Under the pieces are notes generated by a model. The model was not told the DNA's origin. It saw nothing but the letters and a program-made list of their open reading frames with translations, and searched no databases. The position numbers and the translations under genes are program-made. DNA of 64,000 nt from Apostichopus japonicus (lineage: Eukaryota; Echinodermata; Holothuroidea; Aspidochirotida; Stichopodidae), in assembly GCF_037975245.1 (NCBI RefSeq), contig NC_092569.1, positions 36,002,168 through 36,066,167 on the forward strand, written 5' to 3'. The stretch's first letter is position 1. Every line of letters starts with the position of its first letter. Positions 23,265 to 36,230 of this stretch are shown piece by piece.

Positions 23265-23618
23265 CAGGGGCGTCGGAAGCTATTTGGGATTGGTACGGCA
23301 GATGAGAATGTGGCCATCTATCATAATTATCGGGGGGCGTTTGGTAGGTCAAACTACGCTACGCGCCACCATGGTTGGCGCGTAGCGTAATGGAGATAGT
23401 TTTGAAAAAAAATGCCTCCCAGATTGCAGGAAATGGCACTTCCCGAGCTTGAAAACAAGACCCCTGCCATGCCAGAGTAGTCACATTTAGCCTACTTGCT
23501 TGTTTCATTTTGGTTCTTTATTTTTTGCCATTTTTTTTCTTAGTCCTACTTTTTTTTTTGCGCCGTGAATATTGGTCCGGCATTCGTCGGACCTGCCGTA
23601 CCGGCTCCGACGCCCCTG
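23265..23618. mobile_element. 354-bp foldback element with CAGGGGCG ends
   Basis: The left end CAGGGGCGTCGGAAGC and the right end GGCTCCGACGCCCCTG are inverted repeats. A 5-bp duplication, CACTA, flanks both sides. The interior contains a near-perfect palindrome, CGCTACGCGCCA and TGGCGCGTAGCG around a short loop (about 23353-23383). It also contains a segment found in opposite orientation in the element at 24546-26491. Non-autonomous, with no coding region. Confidence 0.75.
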
Positions 23619-23667
23619 CACTATGAACATCCCTTTAAAGTGGGCTTTCCATTGCTCAACTTCTACC

Positions 23668-23770
23668 AAAGTGCTGTGGTCGAGTCGGGATAAAAGCGGT
23701 GGCTTTTGAAGCAATGAGGCTTAGCAATCAAGACATTACAGGTTCGATACCGGCCGGATCATAGTAAAGT
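23668..23770 (+). repeat. tRNA-Ser-derived SINE head
   Basis: The sequence GTGCTGTGGTCGAGTCGGGA looks like the tRNA D-arm and A box. It is followed by an anticodon-like CTTTTGAAGC (anticodon TGA, serine type) and a B box AGGTTCGATACC. The acceptor arms do not pair and unrelated sequence follows, so this is a SINE head or tRNA pseudogene and not a working tRNA. Confidence 0.55.
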
Positions 23771-24211
23771 GGGTTTTTCTTCCAAATGCAATCTACGGTT
23801 TCCCGTCTCATTCTTTCTAACTTGGAAAAGATTCCAAATTTGAGTTAAAGTGTTGAATTGGAAGCCACCCGACATGTAAGTTGTAATCATACAACCAGTT
23901 AACTAGCAAAAAGTGTATAGATGGACATGTATGTGCATGGTGTTTCAAGAAAATTTTGGAGATGCCAGTATGTGCTTCATGGTGGCGATACCAACCATAA
24001 ATAGGAACACCCAGAGAAGCATCTCCCTTCACCTGTCATAAGTTCCTTTTTGAAGTGTGGTACACCAGACCGCCATAATGCGAGTAATCGATTCGTAGTA
24101 CAGTACACTGATTAAAACTGATGAATTCTCTCTGTTTATCATTTATACGTATATCATTGATTGAAATATGTGGGATTGCTTTTCAGATTTGTTACAGACC
24201 AGGGCCCAAGA

Positions 24212-27200
24212 ATGGAAGTTGAGGTCAAAGTTGAAGTCCTGGATGACGAAGATTATTTATCGACACAAATGTTAGAAAGGCAAGGTGAGCAGACACCATT
24301 CTAAAAGCAAAAAGAAAAATACTGGCCTCACCGTAGGGTGGGGGGGGGGGTCATGAAAGTGTGACCTCTTGTGACTTAACTAACAAAGTGCCCTTTTGTT
24401 GAGAAACTTTTAAAAAAAATTGTACCATCAAATATGTCTTGTGTCATGCACAGATGACTTATTATGTCACAACGAATTTTCTACCAGTTTTTTTTTTTTT
24501 GATTTTCCTCTCGAATCAAAGTCACATGACCTATGATTAGTATAGCAGGTGCGTATCCAGGGGGGGGCGTTGGGGGCGCGCGCCCCCCGGGTAAGAAAAA
24601 GAGGAGAGAAAAAAAGAGAAGAAAAAAGGGAAAAGGAGGGGGAAAAAGAAAAGGAGGAGAGAAAGGAAGGGAAAAGAAGAAGAAAAAGGAGAGAAAAGGG
24701 AGAAAGGGAGGGAGTAGAAGATAGCCAAGACTTCGGGAAGAGAAAGAGGAACAGTCATAGTTAAAGCGCTGATCCCTATTATATACACAGGGTAGCCAGT
24801 GACAGATCAAGGATTACGGAGGGGGTGTGCGCCTCACCCTACCCCTTACACCAACAACTCCATTTTGACGTTTTTTTCCCTCTCTCACTAATGTATCTAT
24901 ATAAATACTATATATGGTCTATCATAACGCGTGTGTGTATGGACGCCTTAAACAATTGTACAATTGTGCTATATGGAACCAACTGTGGCTGGTCTTGAAC
25001 TCGACGGGGTCGTCGGGAACATGACGCATTTCGGGAAGGGGGCGACCGCCCCCCCCCCCCGAGCAATTTCTCTTTATGACATCGCTAGTAATTTCAAAAT
25101 AGACAATGCTTAGGTGCAACTTACAAGGCCTGGGAAGTGTCATTTCCAGCGATCTGGAAGGCATTTTCGGCCAAAATTTTTCATGTACGCTTCGCGCCAA
25201 CTCATGGTGGCGCTTCGCTTAGATAGTTTGCATACAGGCTTCGCCCCTCCCTTGGCAATTACTCGCTACACGCCTGTTCGAATTTGTAAAGCAAAGAGCA
25301 GATATAACATCATATCAGTGAGCATTGAAATGACTGTTCCACGATGAACAGCCTCAAAAACTGTCTATGTGTGTAGTCGAAGGCGTAGCCCAATTAGATT
25401 TGGGGCTGTAACGACTTGCCCGAAAAAAAAGCCAAAATTTTTCGCGCGCCAAGCGCGCGTTCAACATATCGATGCCAATATCATATAAGCAAGCATCGGT
25501 CATTACATTGCATGGCATCGTGTACCGCACGGTCCGTGAAAGTAGCACAGTATATCGCAGGATGCTAATGTAAACAACCAAATGTCTTATGTAGATGGAG
25601 AAAAACCATACAGATCCATTTATGTCAAACTCTCTTTTACAGTAGTAATGTCGACCAATCTTAGAACTTTATTTTAATTACCAAGGAGATCATTTTTAAG
25701 CTTTTCATTGCTATTTATTTTTCTCTCAGTAGGTGCCCGAAAAAAATGGGGAAAAAATTGGTTGCGGGGCGGGGGGTGGGGGTTGCAGCCACGCCTCCAA
25801 CGGGACCTACGCCTATGTGTGTAGTGTTCGGTTTCGATATACCTGATATCGGAAATATCTGCTATTTTTCATTTCCTTCAACGAAGTTTTATAATAGCCA
25901 TACTAAGAGGTTTTAATATTTCTACACCAATAAATTAACTGTGTCTGAATTTTCCAAAATTTCCTCACCAACATTCTTCATCATACTTTCCTCTACTCGT
26001 GCAATTTGTACCTGTCTATTAGGGGTTCCAGGAGGTTTTTCCCTATTGGTTGTCCATAGATTGAATTTGTGCAACATTATGGGTATGTTTTGAAGTGATT
26101 TTTATTCACGAGAAATGTGAATTTTCAAATTCTCAACAAATAATGGGCTTAAAACCTTGAAAAGTGGGGCTTTCGGATATTGTGGGCCGTGACGTAGAAT
26201 CGCCTACAAAAGCAATGATCCATAGGACATGCAATGAGGTCGAACATGATGTGTGACTGGTGACAATCTTCAAAAAGGTTATGGATGGAAAAAAATTGAG
26301 AAATACTTGGTTCTCAGGCAAAAGTGTACATCTGGTTGGTCATTTTCAAGCCCGAGAAGTGTCATTTCCGGTGATCTGGGGGGTATCAAAACCAGAAATT
26401 TTCTTGTACGCTCCGCGCCAACCGATGGTGGCGCTCCGCTTAGATAGTAATTCGCGCCCCCCGGGTTAGAAAATCCTGGATACGCGCCTGTATAGAGTAC
26501 TGCAACCCTGGTAACTGTCTAACCTAATGTTACCGTGGTTACCAATCCTTCATTCGCTCTGTTTTGCAATGTATCAGGATTTTGCAAAATAAAATTAAAT
26601 AGTGTTTAATATCCATTCAACCAACTTAACCAGCTTTGTTGTCTTTCCATGATCCAATTGACTATGTTAAAAGCTGTCCATTAACATTGTGGCAAACATG
26701 GAATGTATTAACTTATTTCAATGCATAAAAGTGCAGTATATTTCTCTTTCTCCTTTCTAGAGATGTCATTATCTGAGATAGACAATATGGACAAAAGAAA
26801 ATGCCAAAACTTTGTGAACATTGAAACGGTCACCTCCAGAGTGAATGGACGAAAGGAGATTTTTATCAAAGAAGATGGGCATACTGAAGACCATGACCAT
26901 AAACTTGAGGTTTACGATACTAAAGACGAGGGAACGAAGGGATCAGATTGGATGGGTACAGGAGTGTCTAGCGAGTTTATTGAAGTAGCACATAGTAATG
27001 ATATCACAGATAACATTCCAGTGCTACATCACGGGGAAGAGGAGCAGGAGGCGGGAGAGGAGGAGGATGGAGGCTCGGATGATGGATGGGAGGTACAGTC
27101 AGATGATGATGATGATGTTAACAGCGAAATTGTCAGAGCAGCCATGGAAGACCACAGAGAAGATTCTAAAGGCAATCCAGATATTTACAAGTGTAGAGTT

Positions 27201-28031
27201 TGCGGGGAGGACTTTGCTTTTCTAGCACAGAAGACCAATCATGAGAAGATACATGTGAGAGATAAACCATTTCGATGTCGGAAATGTCCCAAGGCGTACA
27301 CCGTACCCGAACGGCTCCGAGCACACGAACTGATCCATGAGGGGATTTCCCTTTATACATGTAATGTATGTAACAAGATGTGTATATCCAAGAAAAATCT
27401 GAAAACCCACATGACTTTACATACGGGAGAGAAACCGTTTGTTTGTCGCTTCTGTGGGAAGACATTTCGCTTGAATCACCATTTACAATTGCACGAAAAC
27501 ATCCACAACGGGATAAAGCCGTATAGTTGCAAGACTTGTACCAAGTCGTTTATTTCCACGAGCAGTCTCAGAGCCCACGAAACTGTCCATCAGAGCGAGA
27601 GAGCATACCTTTGTGGAATTTGTGGCATCTCGTTCAAACGCCCTCATCAGTTAAAGAGGCACGAAAAGGGGCATTCTGGTGAACGGCCTTTCAAGTGCAC
27701 CTACTGCGAGAAAAGCTTCACACGTGCCTACCATCAAAGATGTCACGAGAAGGTACATACAGGTCAAGGCCTCTTGGAGTGTAACTATTGTGATAAAACA
27801 TTCTGTAGCAGAGAGAGGATAGAGAGACATGAGAAAATACACACAGGAGAAAAACCTTTCAAGTGCCACTTTTGTGACAAAAAGTTCATTCAAGAATCAC
27901 AGCGAAAAAGCCACGAGAAGACGCACAAGAATACAAATATATATGTTTGCACGGTGTGTTCTACTGAATTTAAGCGAAGCCGTTCCTTAGATAAGCATAT
28001 GAGAACTCATAACGCTACAGAGCAGCACTAA
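24212..28031 (+). CDS. C2H2 zinc-finger protein with ten fingers
   Basis: Two coding exons: 24212-24284 and 26761-28031. The first exon follows an acceptor (TTTTCAG at 24180-24186), starts MEVEVKVEVLDDEDYLS and ends CAAG|GTGAGC. The second begins after TTTCTAG. The phase fits: G plus AG gives Glu. The product is 447 aa. The N-terminal third is acidic, with an Asp/Glu-rich patch (EEEQEAGEEEDGG ... SDDDDD). Ten C2H2 fingers follow in tandem, joined in several places by TGEKPF-type linkers (HTGEKPFVC, HTGEKPFKC). The cysteine and histidine pairs look intact in all ten. This is the form of a sequence-specific nuclear DNA-binding regulator; no KRAB, BTB or other named effector domain is visible. 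Target unknown. Any 5' untranslated exon was not located. The 2.5 kb intron hosts a mobile element. Confidence 0.88.
24546..26491. mobile_element. 1.9-kb terminal-inverted-repeat element in the zinc-finger gene intron
   Basis: The left end CAGGTGCGTATCCAGG (24546) and the right end CCTGGATACGCGCCTG (ending about 26491) are inverted repeats. TATAG duplicates flank both sides. The interior contains a polypurine block, a poly-C run and two direct copies of a segment keyed by GAAGTGTCATTTCC followed by CGCGCCAAC and GGTGGCGC (about 25135-25235 and 26360-26450). A third inverted copy is at 23390-23475. No transposase frame is visible. The interior may contain nested insertions. Confidence 0.65.
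24595..24713 (+). repeat. Polypurine tract of about 120 bases
   Basis: The plus strand is almost purely A and G over about 120 bases. A pure purine/pyrimidine strand bias of this length can form triplex (H-DNA) structures. It lies in the intron of the zinc-finger gene, inside the inverted-repeat element. Confidence 0.8.
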
Positions 28032-29170
28032 TGAATATACGTACTACGCATGTATGTCCGTCACAACCGTTTTAGTGTGTGTTGCTTAGAGTTGGATAAC
28101 TTGTTAAACACAGATAGTCATGTTTGTAAGGATATATCCGAAGGATAAATGTTTCCATGAACAAAAGAAAGACTGCCTTCGCAAATCTCATTGAGTAGAA
28201 CGTCCCCTGTGTATATTTTTGCAAGGGATAATGTGGATAATGGAGATTAGTAACATTAATTTTCTGTTCATACTTAATTCATTGTATAGATTAACATCTT
28301 CCAATTGAAGACAATGAGACCCGGATTTGCATAACTTAGGAATGGAGAGTTGTAGTTACAAGGAATTTCTGATGACCGGCAATATGAAGCTTATATTGAA
28401 GAGAAAAATATTCCACACTGCTAGTTGAAAACCCGTCTCCATATCATGCCCCTAACTCGAGTTATGGTTGATTGAATGTGATCTATTTTTGACTTGCCAA
28501 CCTTTTATCTCCAGTTTATCTCCCATTTTGTTTTATTTTTCTATATTTTTTATGGAGCCAACATGTGGCGTTACCAGACTTTTCGCATGTTTAAATTTAG
28601 GACCATTACTGGTGACCCTTTGAGTGCTCAATTCATATCTCAGAGTCTAGCGACTGACCGCCCGTATACCCACAACTTGGCTTCATCGTTAAGTGTATAT
28701 GGACGCGCTGTAAAGTAAGCATATTGTCAAAAACATAGATTTAATGCAGCGACGAAGGGGCTAGATGCTTGAAATCTACCGAAATTGAAGCCATCCTGTC
28801 ATTTTTGCCTCATAGTAGAAACATCTTATATGCACTATGAGGTACATTGTCACTGCAAGGAATTTAGGATATGCCGGAAAGATTCTCCGTCCATTTATTT
28901 CCTTCATTGGTATATCTTGTTAGGAACACTACTAGGTTCCTTTCATTAAATTCAAATTAACATGTAAATGGTGCCTGATGTCTCGTTTATAACCCGACGG
29001 TTGCTTCCATCTTTTATCTGATACAATTCTTTCCCGACTGAATGTAAGCAATTACCGGACTAATTGCTTCACCTCCGACTGACGATAAGTGAGGGCGCCC
29101 CAGTGCCCACTCTAATCCCCACCCAGCCCTCTCAGTGTAACCCCTCGATCGTGATGTAGAGTTTAGGACC

Positions 29171-29202
<32 letters not shown>

Positions 29203-31296
29203 GTTCGTTAACATGCAAGCAGTCACAAAGGTTCCCCGAATGTTTCCGCCCAGTCCAAAGTTTGGTAACACATTCTCTATAGCATTTCAAATTTTTTAAT
29301 GACAGAACACACTCTTCCGTCCAATATTTTGCCTTCACGGCTGCCCACCCTCCCGGCATATAGAAGTTCTTTGTTTCGTTCTGGGTTAGGACCCACAAAT
29401 CCCTTTAGGATACGTATAGGAGACGGTATCAGACGGTACCCAGAACAGCACCCCTTTAATTATAAACTACTTCATTCGCATCCGTCCAATATTTTGCCTT
29501 CTGCGGGAACCCTCCCGTGGCCTAGTGTCCCCTTCTTTGATGTGATAACTTCCAATTTATTCAGTAACTTTACACAAAGGAAATGTAAAAAACCTTCGTC
29601 CTCCTGAGACTAATTTAATTAGTAAAAGTAGAAACTGGAATAAACTGAAAATGTTGATCGTAACCACGCAAACACCGGTTTCCATTTCGATAAGTGCAGG
29701 TAGGCTTTGTTAATTTCTCATCTATTCATGCAACGGGTTCAGAATCTTCTGAACAGTAGAGAGGGGTTGGGTGGGGGCGGAGAGTTAAGATCATCAGTGG
29801 GACTTGTGGACCCTTCTAACATTTGCCTTTTCTAGGACGTTTGTAATATAGTGGACCAAATGGGAGATTAAAATTACGATATCATAGGTAATTTCCCAAT
29901 TTCTATGTCGTAAATTTGGCTTTTAAGTCGGAAATTTATTTCGCAATTTCAAGTTGTTTACATTTTTATGTCCAAATGTCGGGGTATTTATTGTCTCCAT
30001 ATCGTAACGTTTATCTTGAAATTTCCACGGATTTTGAGGTATAACTAAAATTGACAGCTATATCATTGCCTGCCATTCTTTTTGCTAATGCCTAGGATCC
30101 AATTGATTGATCCAAAAACAATGGAGTGCTTCTCTGTGTAGAAAATAGGTGAAAACATTAGAATCTCCTGGTTACCCTCCCACAACTCCTCTCCCAACCC
30201 ACCCCTTCCCGTCCCCTTCCGCCACTTCGGGGCTTTTACCGACGCACGAGTGACCAGTGAACCTGTGCTCTTCCAACGGTAGCTATATGATAGTTTTTAA
30301 ACAGCGCCGTAGCAATATTGCATCATCGATTCTGTGTACGAAACACATGCTTCCGAGTAGTTACGGACATCTGTGTGATATTAAATACCATCGAAAATTT
30401 CACAGACTCAATATACGTATAGGGTTAGTATCAATATTTGCCTCATCTTTATCATGAATTGAACCCTGAAGGAAAATAGGCTACTCTAGATTTAGAGGTA
30501 TGTCGGTTTGCACCCTGTCGTTACACTACAGTCTACAGTATGTTACTTAGGCTAATGTAGTGAAGGCTCAGTCAACTTGCATACCAATTGCACTACATAG
30601 TATCCACTCATTGTGTAGGATAGGCTATGTCGTGAAACTAGTAATTAAGGAACCGTTGAACAAAGAATATGAGTTAAAAGCATTTCTTCGGTCAAGCCTA
30701 CAGTATGCCACTGTGGTACTATATAAAATGTCATTGCTTAAGTCATCATATACATATTTACAGTATGATGGAGTTAATAACCCCAGGCAATTTTTTTTAC
30801 AGCGAATTTTGTTTGCTTGGCTTATGAATTTCGTTTGCTTGTCTTTAATATGAATTTCGTTTAGGCCACCTTAACATGTTTTGTATTAACTATTATACAC
30901 AAGAGAATTAAGCCTAGGCAAAGGCGAAATAAAGAAATAGACCTAGCCTACAGATCTCACATGTTTCATGTGCCATCCCGCAACCATTTTTTCAGTTGCA
31001 AAATGCTCTTTTCAAACATGATTTGAAGTCTTGGGAACATTTTCTGAGGAAATCACACTATACTTAACTTAGTAAGCTGTTTTTTTTTTTTTCAGGTTCC
31101 CACAAATGTTTTGATCATATTGTTTCACAGTAGGCTTATAGTTAGTCAGTGTGCAATGTCTAATGACTAACTTAATGGGAAAGCCTTACTAATTGATCTC
31201 AATTGCTCATACTGTACATCTAACTACTTGACGATAAGAATAGACCAGTGAGCAAACTGTGATGTACTTAAGTTACAGTAATAGTATACAAACAAA
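28032..31296. other. Intergenic interval between the zinc-finger gene and EIF2S1
   Basis: Includes the untranslated end of the zinc-finger gene. Visible structures are a TG dinucleotide run at about 29173-29201 and a diverged direct duplication at about 29316-29400 and 29477-29560, both with TCCGTCCAATATTTTGCCTT and then a CCCTCCCG motif. A G-rich stretch at 29753-29785 has a loosely complementary C-rich stretch at 30180-30220. No gene recognised. Confidence 0.5.
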
Positions 31297-31535
31297 GTGG
31301 CCATTTTTATGACTAGTCGTAACAATAATTTCCGGTTACGCATGCGCAGTTGCTTTAACGTGGCTATTTTTACGACCAGGAGTACTATTTTTACGACCAG
31401 GAGTAACAATTATTTCCGGTTAGGGTTACCCCTGCTACATGCGCAGTTGCTTCATTTACTTTACTGCGCATGAATTCGCGATGTCGTAAGAATAGTTTAT
31501 AAATAATTGTTACGACTGGTCGTAAGAATAGCCAC
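31297..31535. mobile_element. Foldback element at the EIF2S1 promoter, with NRF1-like sites
   Basis: The ends are imperfect inverted repeats of about 38 bp: GTGGCCATTTTTATGACTAG on the left, and on the right the reverse complement GTGGCTATTCTTACGACCAG. Internal TTTTTACGACCAGGAGTA repeats are also present. Inside are two copies of CATGCGCAGTTGC (about 31339 and 31439) and an opposed TGCGCATG (about 31462). These resemble the NRF1 site common in housekeeping promoters. The element ends only 162 bases before the EIF2S1 start codon, so it may overlap or supply the promoter. Regulatory role is inferred. Confidence 0.55.
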
Positions 31536-31697
31536 GGCCTACTGTAATACAAATGTTCCATTAAGCAGATCGGAATAATGGGCTATTGCAACTCGACTTT
31601 ATCAATCTTTTTGATACCTTTACCAGTGTGTACAATTCTTTTCAATTTCTGCTTCCAGTTAGACTTAAACTTAGCTACTGATTTGGTTCATGTCAAG

Positions 31698-34600
31698 ATG
31701 CCGTTGTTTTGCCGATTCTACGAGGAAAGATTCCCTGAGATTGAAGATGTCGTCATGGTTAATGTTTCGTCCATCGCTGACATGGGAGCTTATGTTCATT
31801 TATTGGAATACAACAGCATAGAGGGCATGATACTGCTTAGCGAACTGTCCAGACGTCGTATCCGATCCATAAACAAATTAATCCGTGTCGGACGTAATGA
31901 ATGTGTTGTGGTCATCAGAGTAGATAAAGATAAAGGTAAGTTTTCTAATTTTGTGAAAGCTTATTAGCCATGTTTATGAAGGCTATGTAACAATAAAGCT
32001 ACTACATACAAAGACACAATTTAAGATAACAAAGACCCTTGCCTAATAACCAAACAATGATTCAATACTTACGTAGGACACTCCAAGATACTTACAAGTT
32101 TGATATTTGGTCTAGTTTTTCCCAAGGGTTAGAAAGTCAACATCAGCTCATTTGAAACCCTAACCATATGATGATCTTCGATGAACATCAGCTTATACCA
32201 ATCCCCCCTTTTGATGAGTCTTCAAGGCATGTGTGTAATTATTGCTCCCATTCCTGCTCCCAGGAGCGCCAGTTTACATCCCCATCCACTGGACGAGAGT
32301 GTACCAGCAATTCTGAATGGGTAAAGAACGTGGTGATTTAAAGTATATTAACTATGAATGAAGACACACTTTAATTTGAATAATTCGTCACCGTGTTGCA
32401 TTCACATTAGCAGGTTGAGTTCCAAGCAAAGCAGATGAATGTGTTCTCCTACTTGACTATTAAGTTACAAGTGCATAATTACACCCAAGTAAGGACACGA
32501 CAAAGAGAATATGGTTTCTGGGGAGGATTGAACCCAGAATGTAATAATTGTGGGACGGACACTTTAACTGCTACAACACCTGCACCTTCTTTTTTATCTT
32601 TGCCTCGCTGCAAAATTTGGTTTTGACAACAATTTACTGTCATTCTTTCTGTCCGTTGTGTACATTTTTATAAGTTTGCGCAATACAGCATTTGATTTGC
32701 TTAAAAAATCCCTTACCCTAGTTCAACCATGGAGGTAAAAACAGACCTCCATGGTTCAACTGAAGACCTGGTTAATATTTGAATGAACTCTAACCCATGA
32801 ACAAATTCTCAACAGTATGAATCTGACAATATTTATCAGTCTCCTTAATACAGAACATTTACAAGTTAAGTAATGTTTGGTATGCCTTCATCTAGATATA
32901 TATAACATGATCAAATGTTTCCCCCTATTTGTCAATGTTCTTCATGTGAACTTTGACATTATTCTCATCTTTCCAATTCCCAATTGTCCATTCCTGTTAT
33001 ATTTATGAGTAATTTAACTTATTTAATTGAAATTAACTTTATTCTATTATATGACTCATTAATTTTTCAAAATAAAGCACCCGTAGAGCTATAAGTTATT
33101 GGTTATCTTTCCTGCAAGGTTATCTACTGTACATACAGTAGCACAGTCGATCAGTGAAGTAAATAATTATGTAATTAGGACTGAGCTCGTTACTGTAATT
33201 AAAGTGGTTGCCAGTATTCAGAAGCGAGATTTCAATTTATTTCTACAGGTTACATTGATTTGTCCAAGAGGAGAGTCTCAACAGAAGAAATTGCCAAATG
33301 TGAAGAAAAATTTGCAAAGGCTAAAGCTGTGAGTAGCTAGAACTAAGATTAAACATGAAATAATGATGATAATAATAAGGTCCACCCAGAAGGCAGTTAC
33401 TTAACTTACTTCACAATGCTAAGCAGTTACATGTGCATATTGGAGAAGCTGAATGGTTTATAACTCAAGGTTGGGTGGCTATCCAGATTTACAGTCTTAG
33501 CTCAAATTTAGTCAATTTTTTTTTATACAATTAACTACCCAATTTCAGATGCAAAAATTGGGAACTTCTCCTGAATGAAAACGTCATTTTAATTAACAGG
33601 CCAGGGCTGGAATCCACAGGTTTCATTGGTTCTAATGCGCCATAGTCTTCATCCACTTGACCACAGCAAAGAACCTTAACAATGACAGTAGCTTAAATAA
33701 ATGGTCTTACCTATGTCTTACAGGTCCACTAAGTTTAAGCAATGCATTACTTGCCAGTTTTTACTACCAAGGGTATATGGATTACTTTCCATTAAATTGT
33801 TTTTATGTATGTCACTTTCATCTTCATCAAATGCTAATGAAATGCATAAAATGCTAATTTTCCATATGATGCTCTGGAGATGAACATTGAGGCTCAAATT
33901 GTGTGTCTTCTATACTGGTCAATCACTGTAATCCTTCCCCTTACAACAACAAAAAAAGAAGACACAATTTGCAATGAAAGCGCCTAGTATTGTATTGCTC
34001 ACAACTTAGCACCTACAATGTGATAAAAAGGGTTCAGTGCAAATAACACAAGTAATGGATTTTCCAGAAGAGAATTTGCACATTCTTTTCTTTTCAGTCT
34101 TAACTCTTATTACAGCCTGATTTTTTAGCCACATATGACCTCCGCAGCTTGACAGTTTGGTTAAAATTGGCTAAATTTTCAATTCATGGTCTCCTCAGGT
34201 TAACAGTATCCTGAGGCACGTAGGAGAGCTGCTGGGATATGAATCAGATGAACAGCTAGAAGAACTCTATCAAAAAACGGCCTGGTACTTTGATAGGAAA
34301 AATGGTCGCCCTGGCTATGGGGCATATGAAGCATTCAAACTGTGTGTACAGTAAGTCAAAATGATACTTAAGTAGGGCAGGGGAGTGAACTGTACCAGCT
34401 GTGTGTGCCCAACTGGAAACGTTGTGACATCAAACATAGCTATAATAATGGAACCTCAATCCAAGCACGGCCACAGTAGACTGACATTGTATGTGTGCTT
34501 CACAAAGTAGGACTGGTCAAGATTTAGGGAGGTACAAGTGGTGTTTTCAGTATAACTGTCTTGTTTCCACAAATGTAACCAATCACAACAAAACAGTTTT

Positions 34601-36152
34601 TGTTTGAAAAACCTAAACGAACATTGGTTGGAAAAGAAAATAGTGGTTCATTATACTTGGATTATTTGTACAGGTCTTGAGAATTATCAAAAACTAGGTC
34701 ATGTCAGTGGCATGGAAGTCGGACAGTGTGTTAGGCTGGTGTAACATTAAACCTTGAGTGGCTTCTTGTTATAGTTAATGGACAGTAAAAATGCCAGCTA
34801 ATTCTTCAATAATATTAACAGACCTTGTCTTGTTCAGTTCTGTGACTTTACTGCTTTACAGAAGCAGAATTGACCAGTATTATCAACAAGGTTTTGTCCT
34901 AAGAACTGTTCTCTCTCTATTCAACAGTGTTGTATTTTGTATAAAGTATGAAATAAATTGTACAAGAATACATGTAAACATGTCAACACATATTATCATA
35001 TTAATATTAAAGGTATATTCAGTTGTAGAATTGTGTTTGCCATTAATCTTTATGCTAACATTATCAATGACCTGGTAACGTAGTAAGTGACTTCCTCGAG
35101 AAGGTCGATGCGCTTGACATGTAAGTTAATTCTCGATCACAAATGCGGAGATTGAAATTGATGTTTTCTCATTTTCAGGGAACCTTCAGTTTTAGAAGAG
35201 TGTGGACTGGATGAGAGGACAAGAGATGTCTTGCTAGATAAGATCCAGTTTAAGCTAACACCACAGGCTGTCAAGATTAGATCAGGTTTGAATCTCTTTC
35301 ACATAATGTATTTTTCATTAATACTGATCACCTTAGATATTGTAGTACTTAACATGTTTACAACTGGTTTGTATTGTCTTTAATTGATCCATCAAAATAG
35401 TGACGTGTCTTGTTTTTGACTGACCAGTGTTAATTATTAATATCTTTAGATATTATTTTGAAATGTTTCTTACTGTTCTGTAAAATTGCAATATTAATCT
35501 CTTCAAATATCCCAGGGTCATGAATTTTGTTTACTGCTCTGTAATTTCATTATTTATATCTTCTGATATTTAAGACAATGTTTCTTACATTACTGTGGTA
35601 ACACTATTGATCACATCAGATTTCTTGGGTCCTTGTTGTTTACTGTTCTGCAATATCAGTATTGATCACTTCAGATATGTTGGGTTCATGTTTTTTTCTC
35701 CAGATCTTTAGCAGGTCACCTGTTCTGATATTTTATTACAATGTTTCCTACTGTTTTGTAATATCACTATTGATCACTTCAGATATCTCAGAGGCATGGT
35801 TTTCTTATTGAATTATAATTTTGTTATTGATATCTCCTGATATTGCAAGGCAATATTTCTTACTGAACTGTTGGTAGCACTATTGATCACATCAGATTTC
35901 TTGGGTTATTGTTGTTTACTGTTTTGTATATCACTATTGATCACTTCAGATATTGAGGTGTCCTGTTACGGATATGATGGTATTGATGCTGTTAAAAATG
36001 CACTGATGGAGGGCCTCAGCTTATCTGATGAAGAAATGCCAATCAAGGTACTGTAAGCTTAATTGTTGACAGTGTTTTCAGCTTCCTCAAATATATTAAG
36101 GTCCCATGAAACTGAAAACATCATTAAATAACATCATACATCAATAACATCA

Positions 36153-36230
<78 letters not shown>

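Noticed and set aside
24481-24810. Pro/Phe-rich and Lys/Arg-rich frames around the polypurine tract
   Set aside because: Low-complexity translation of simple sequence inside a mobile element in an intron.
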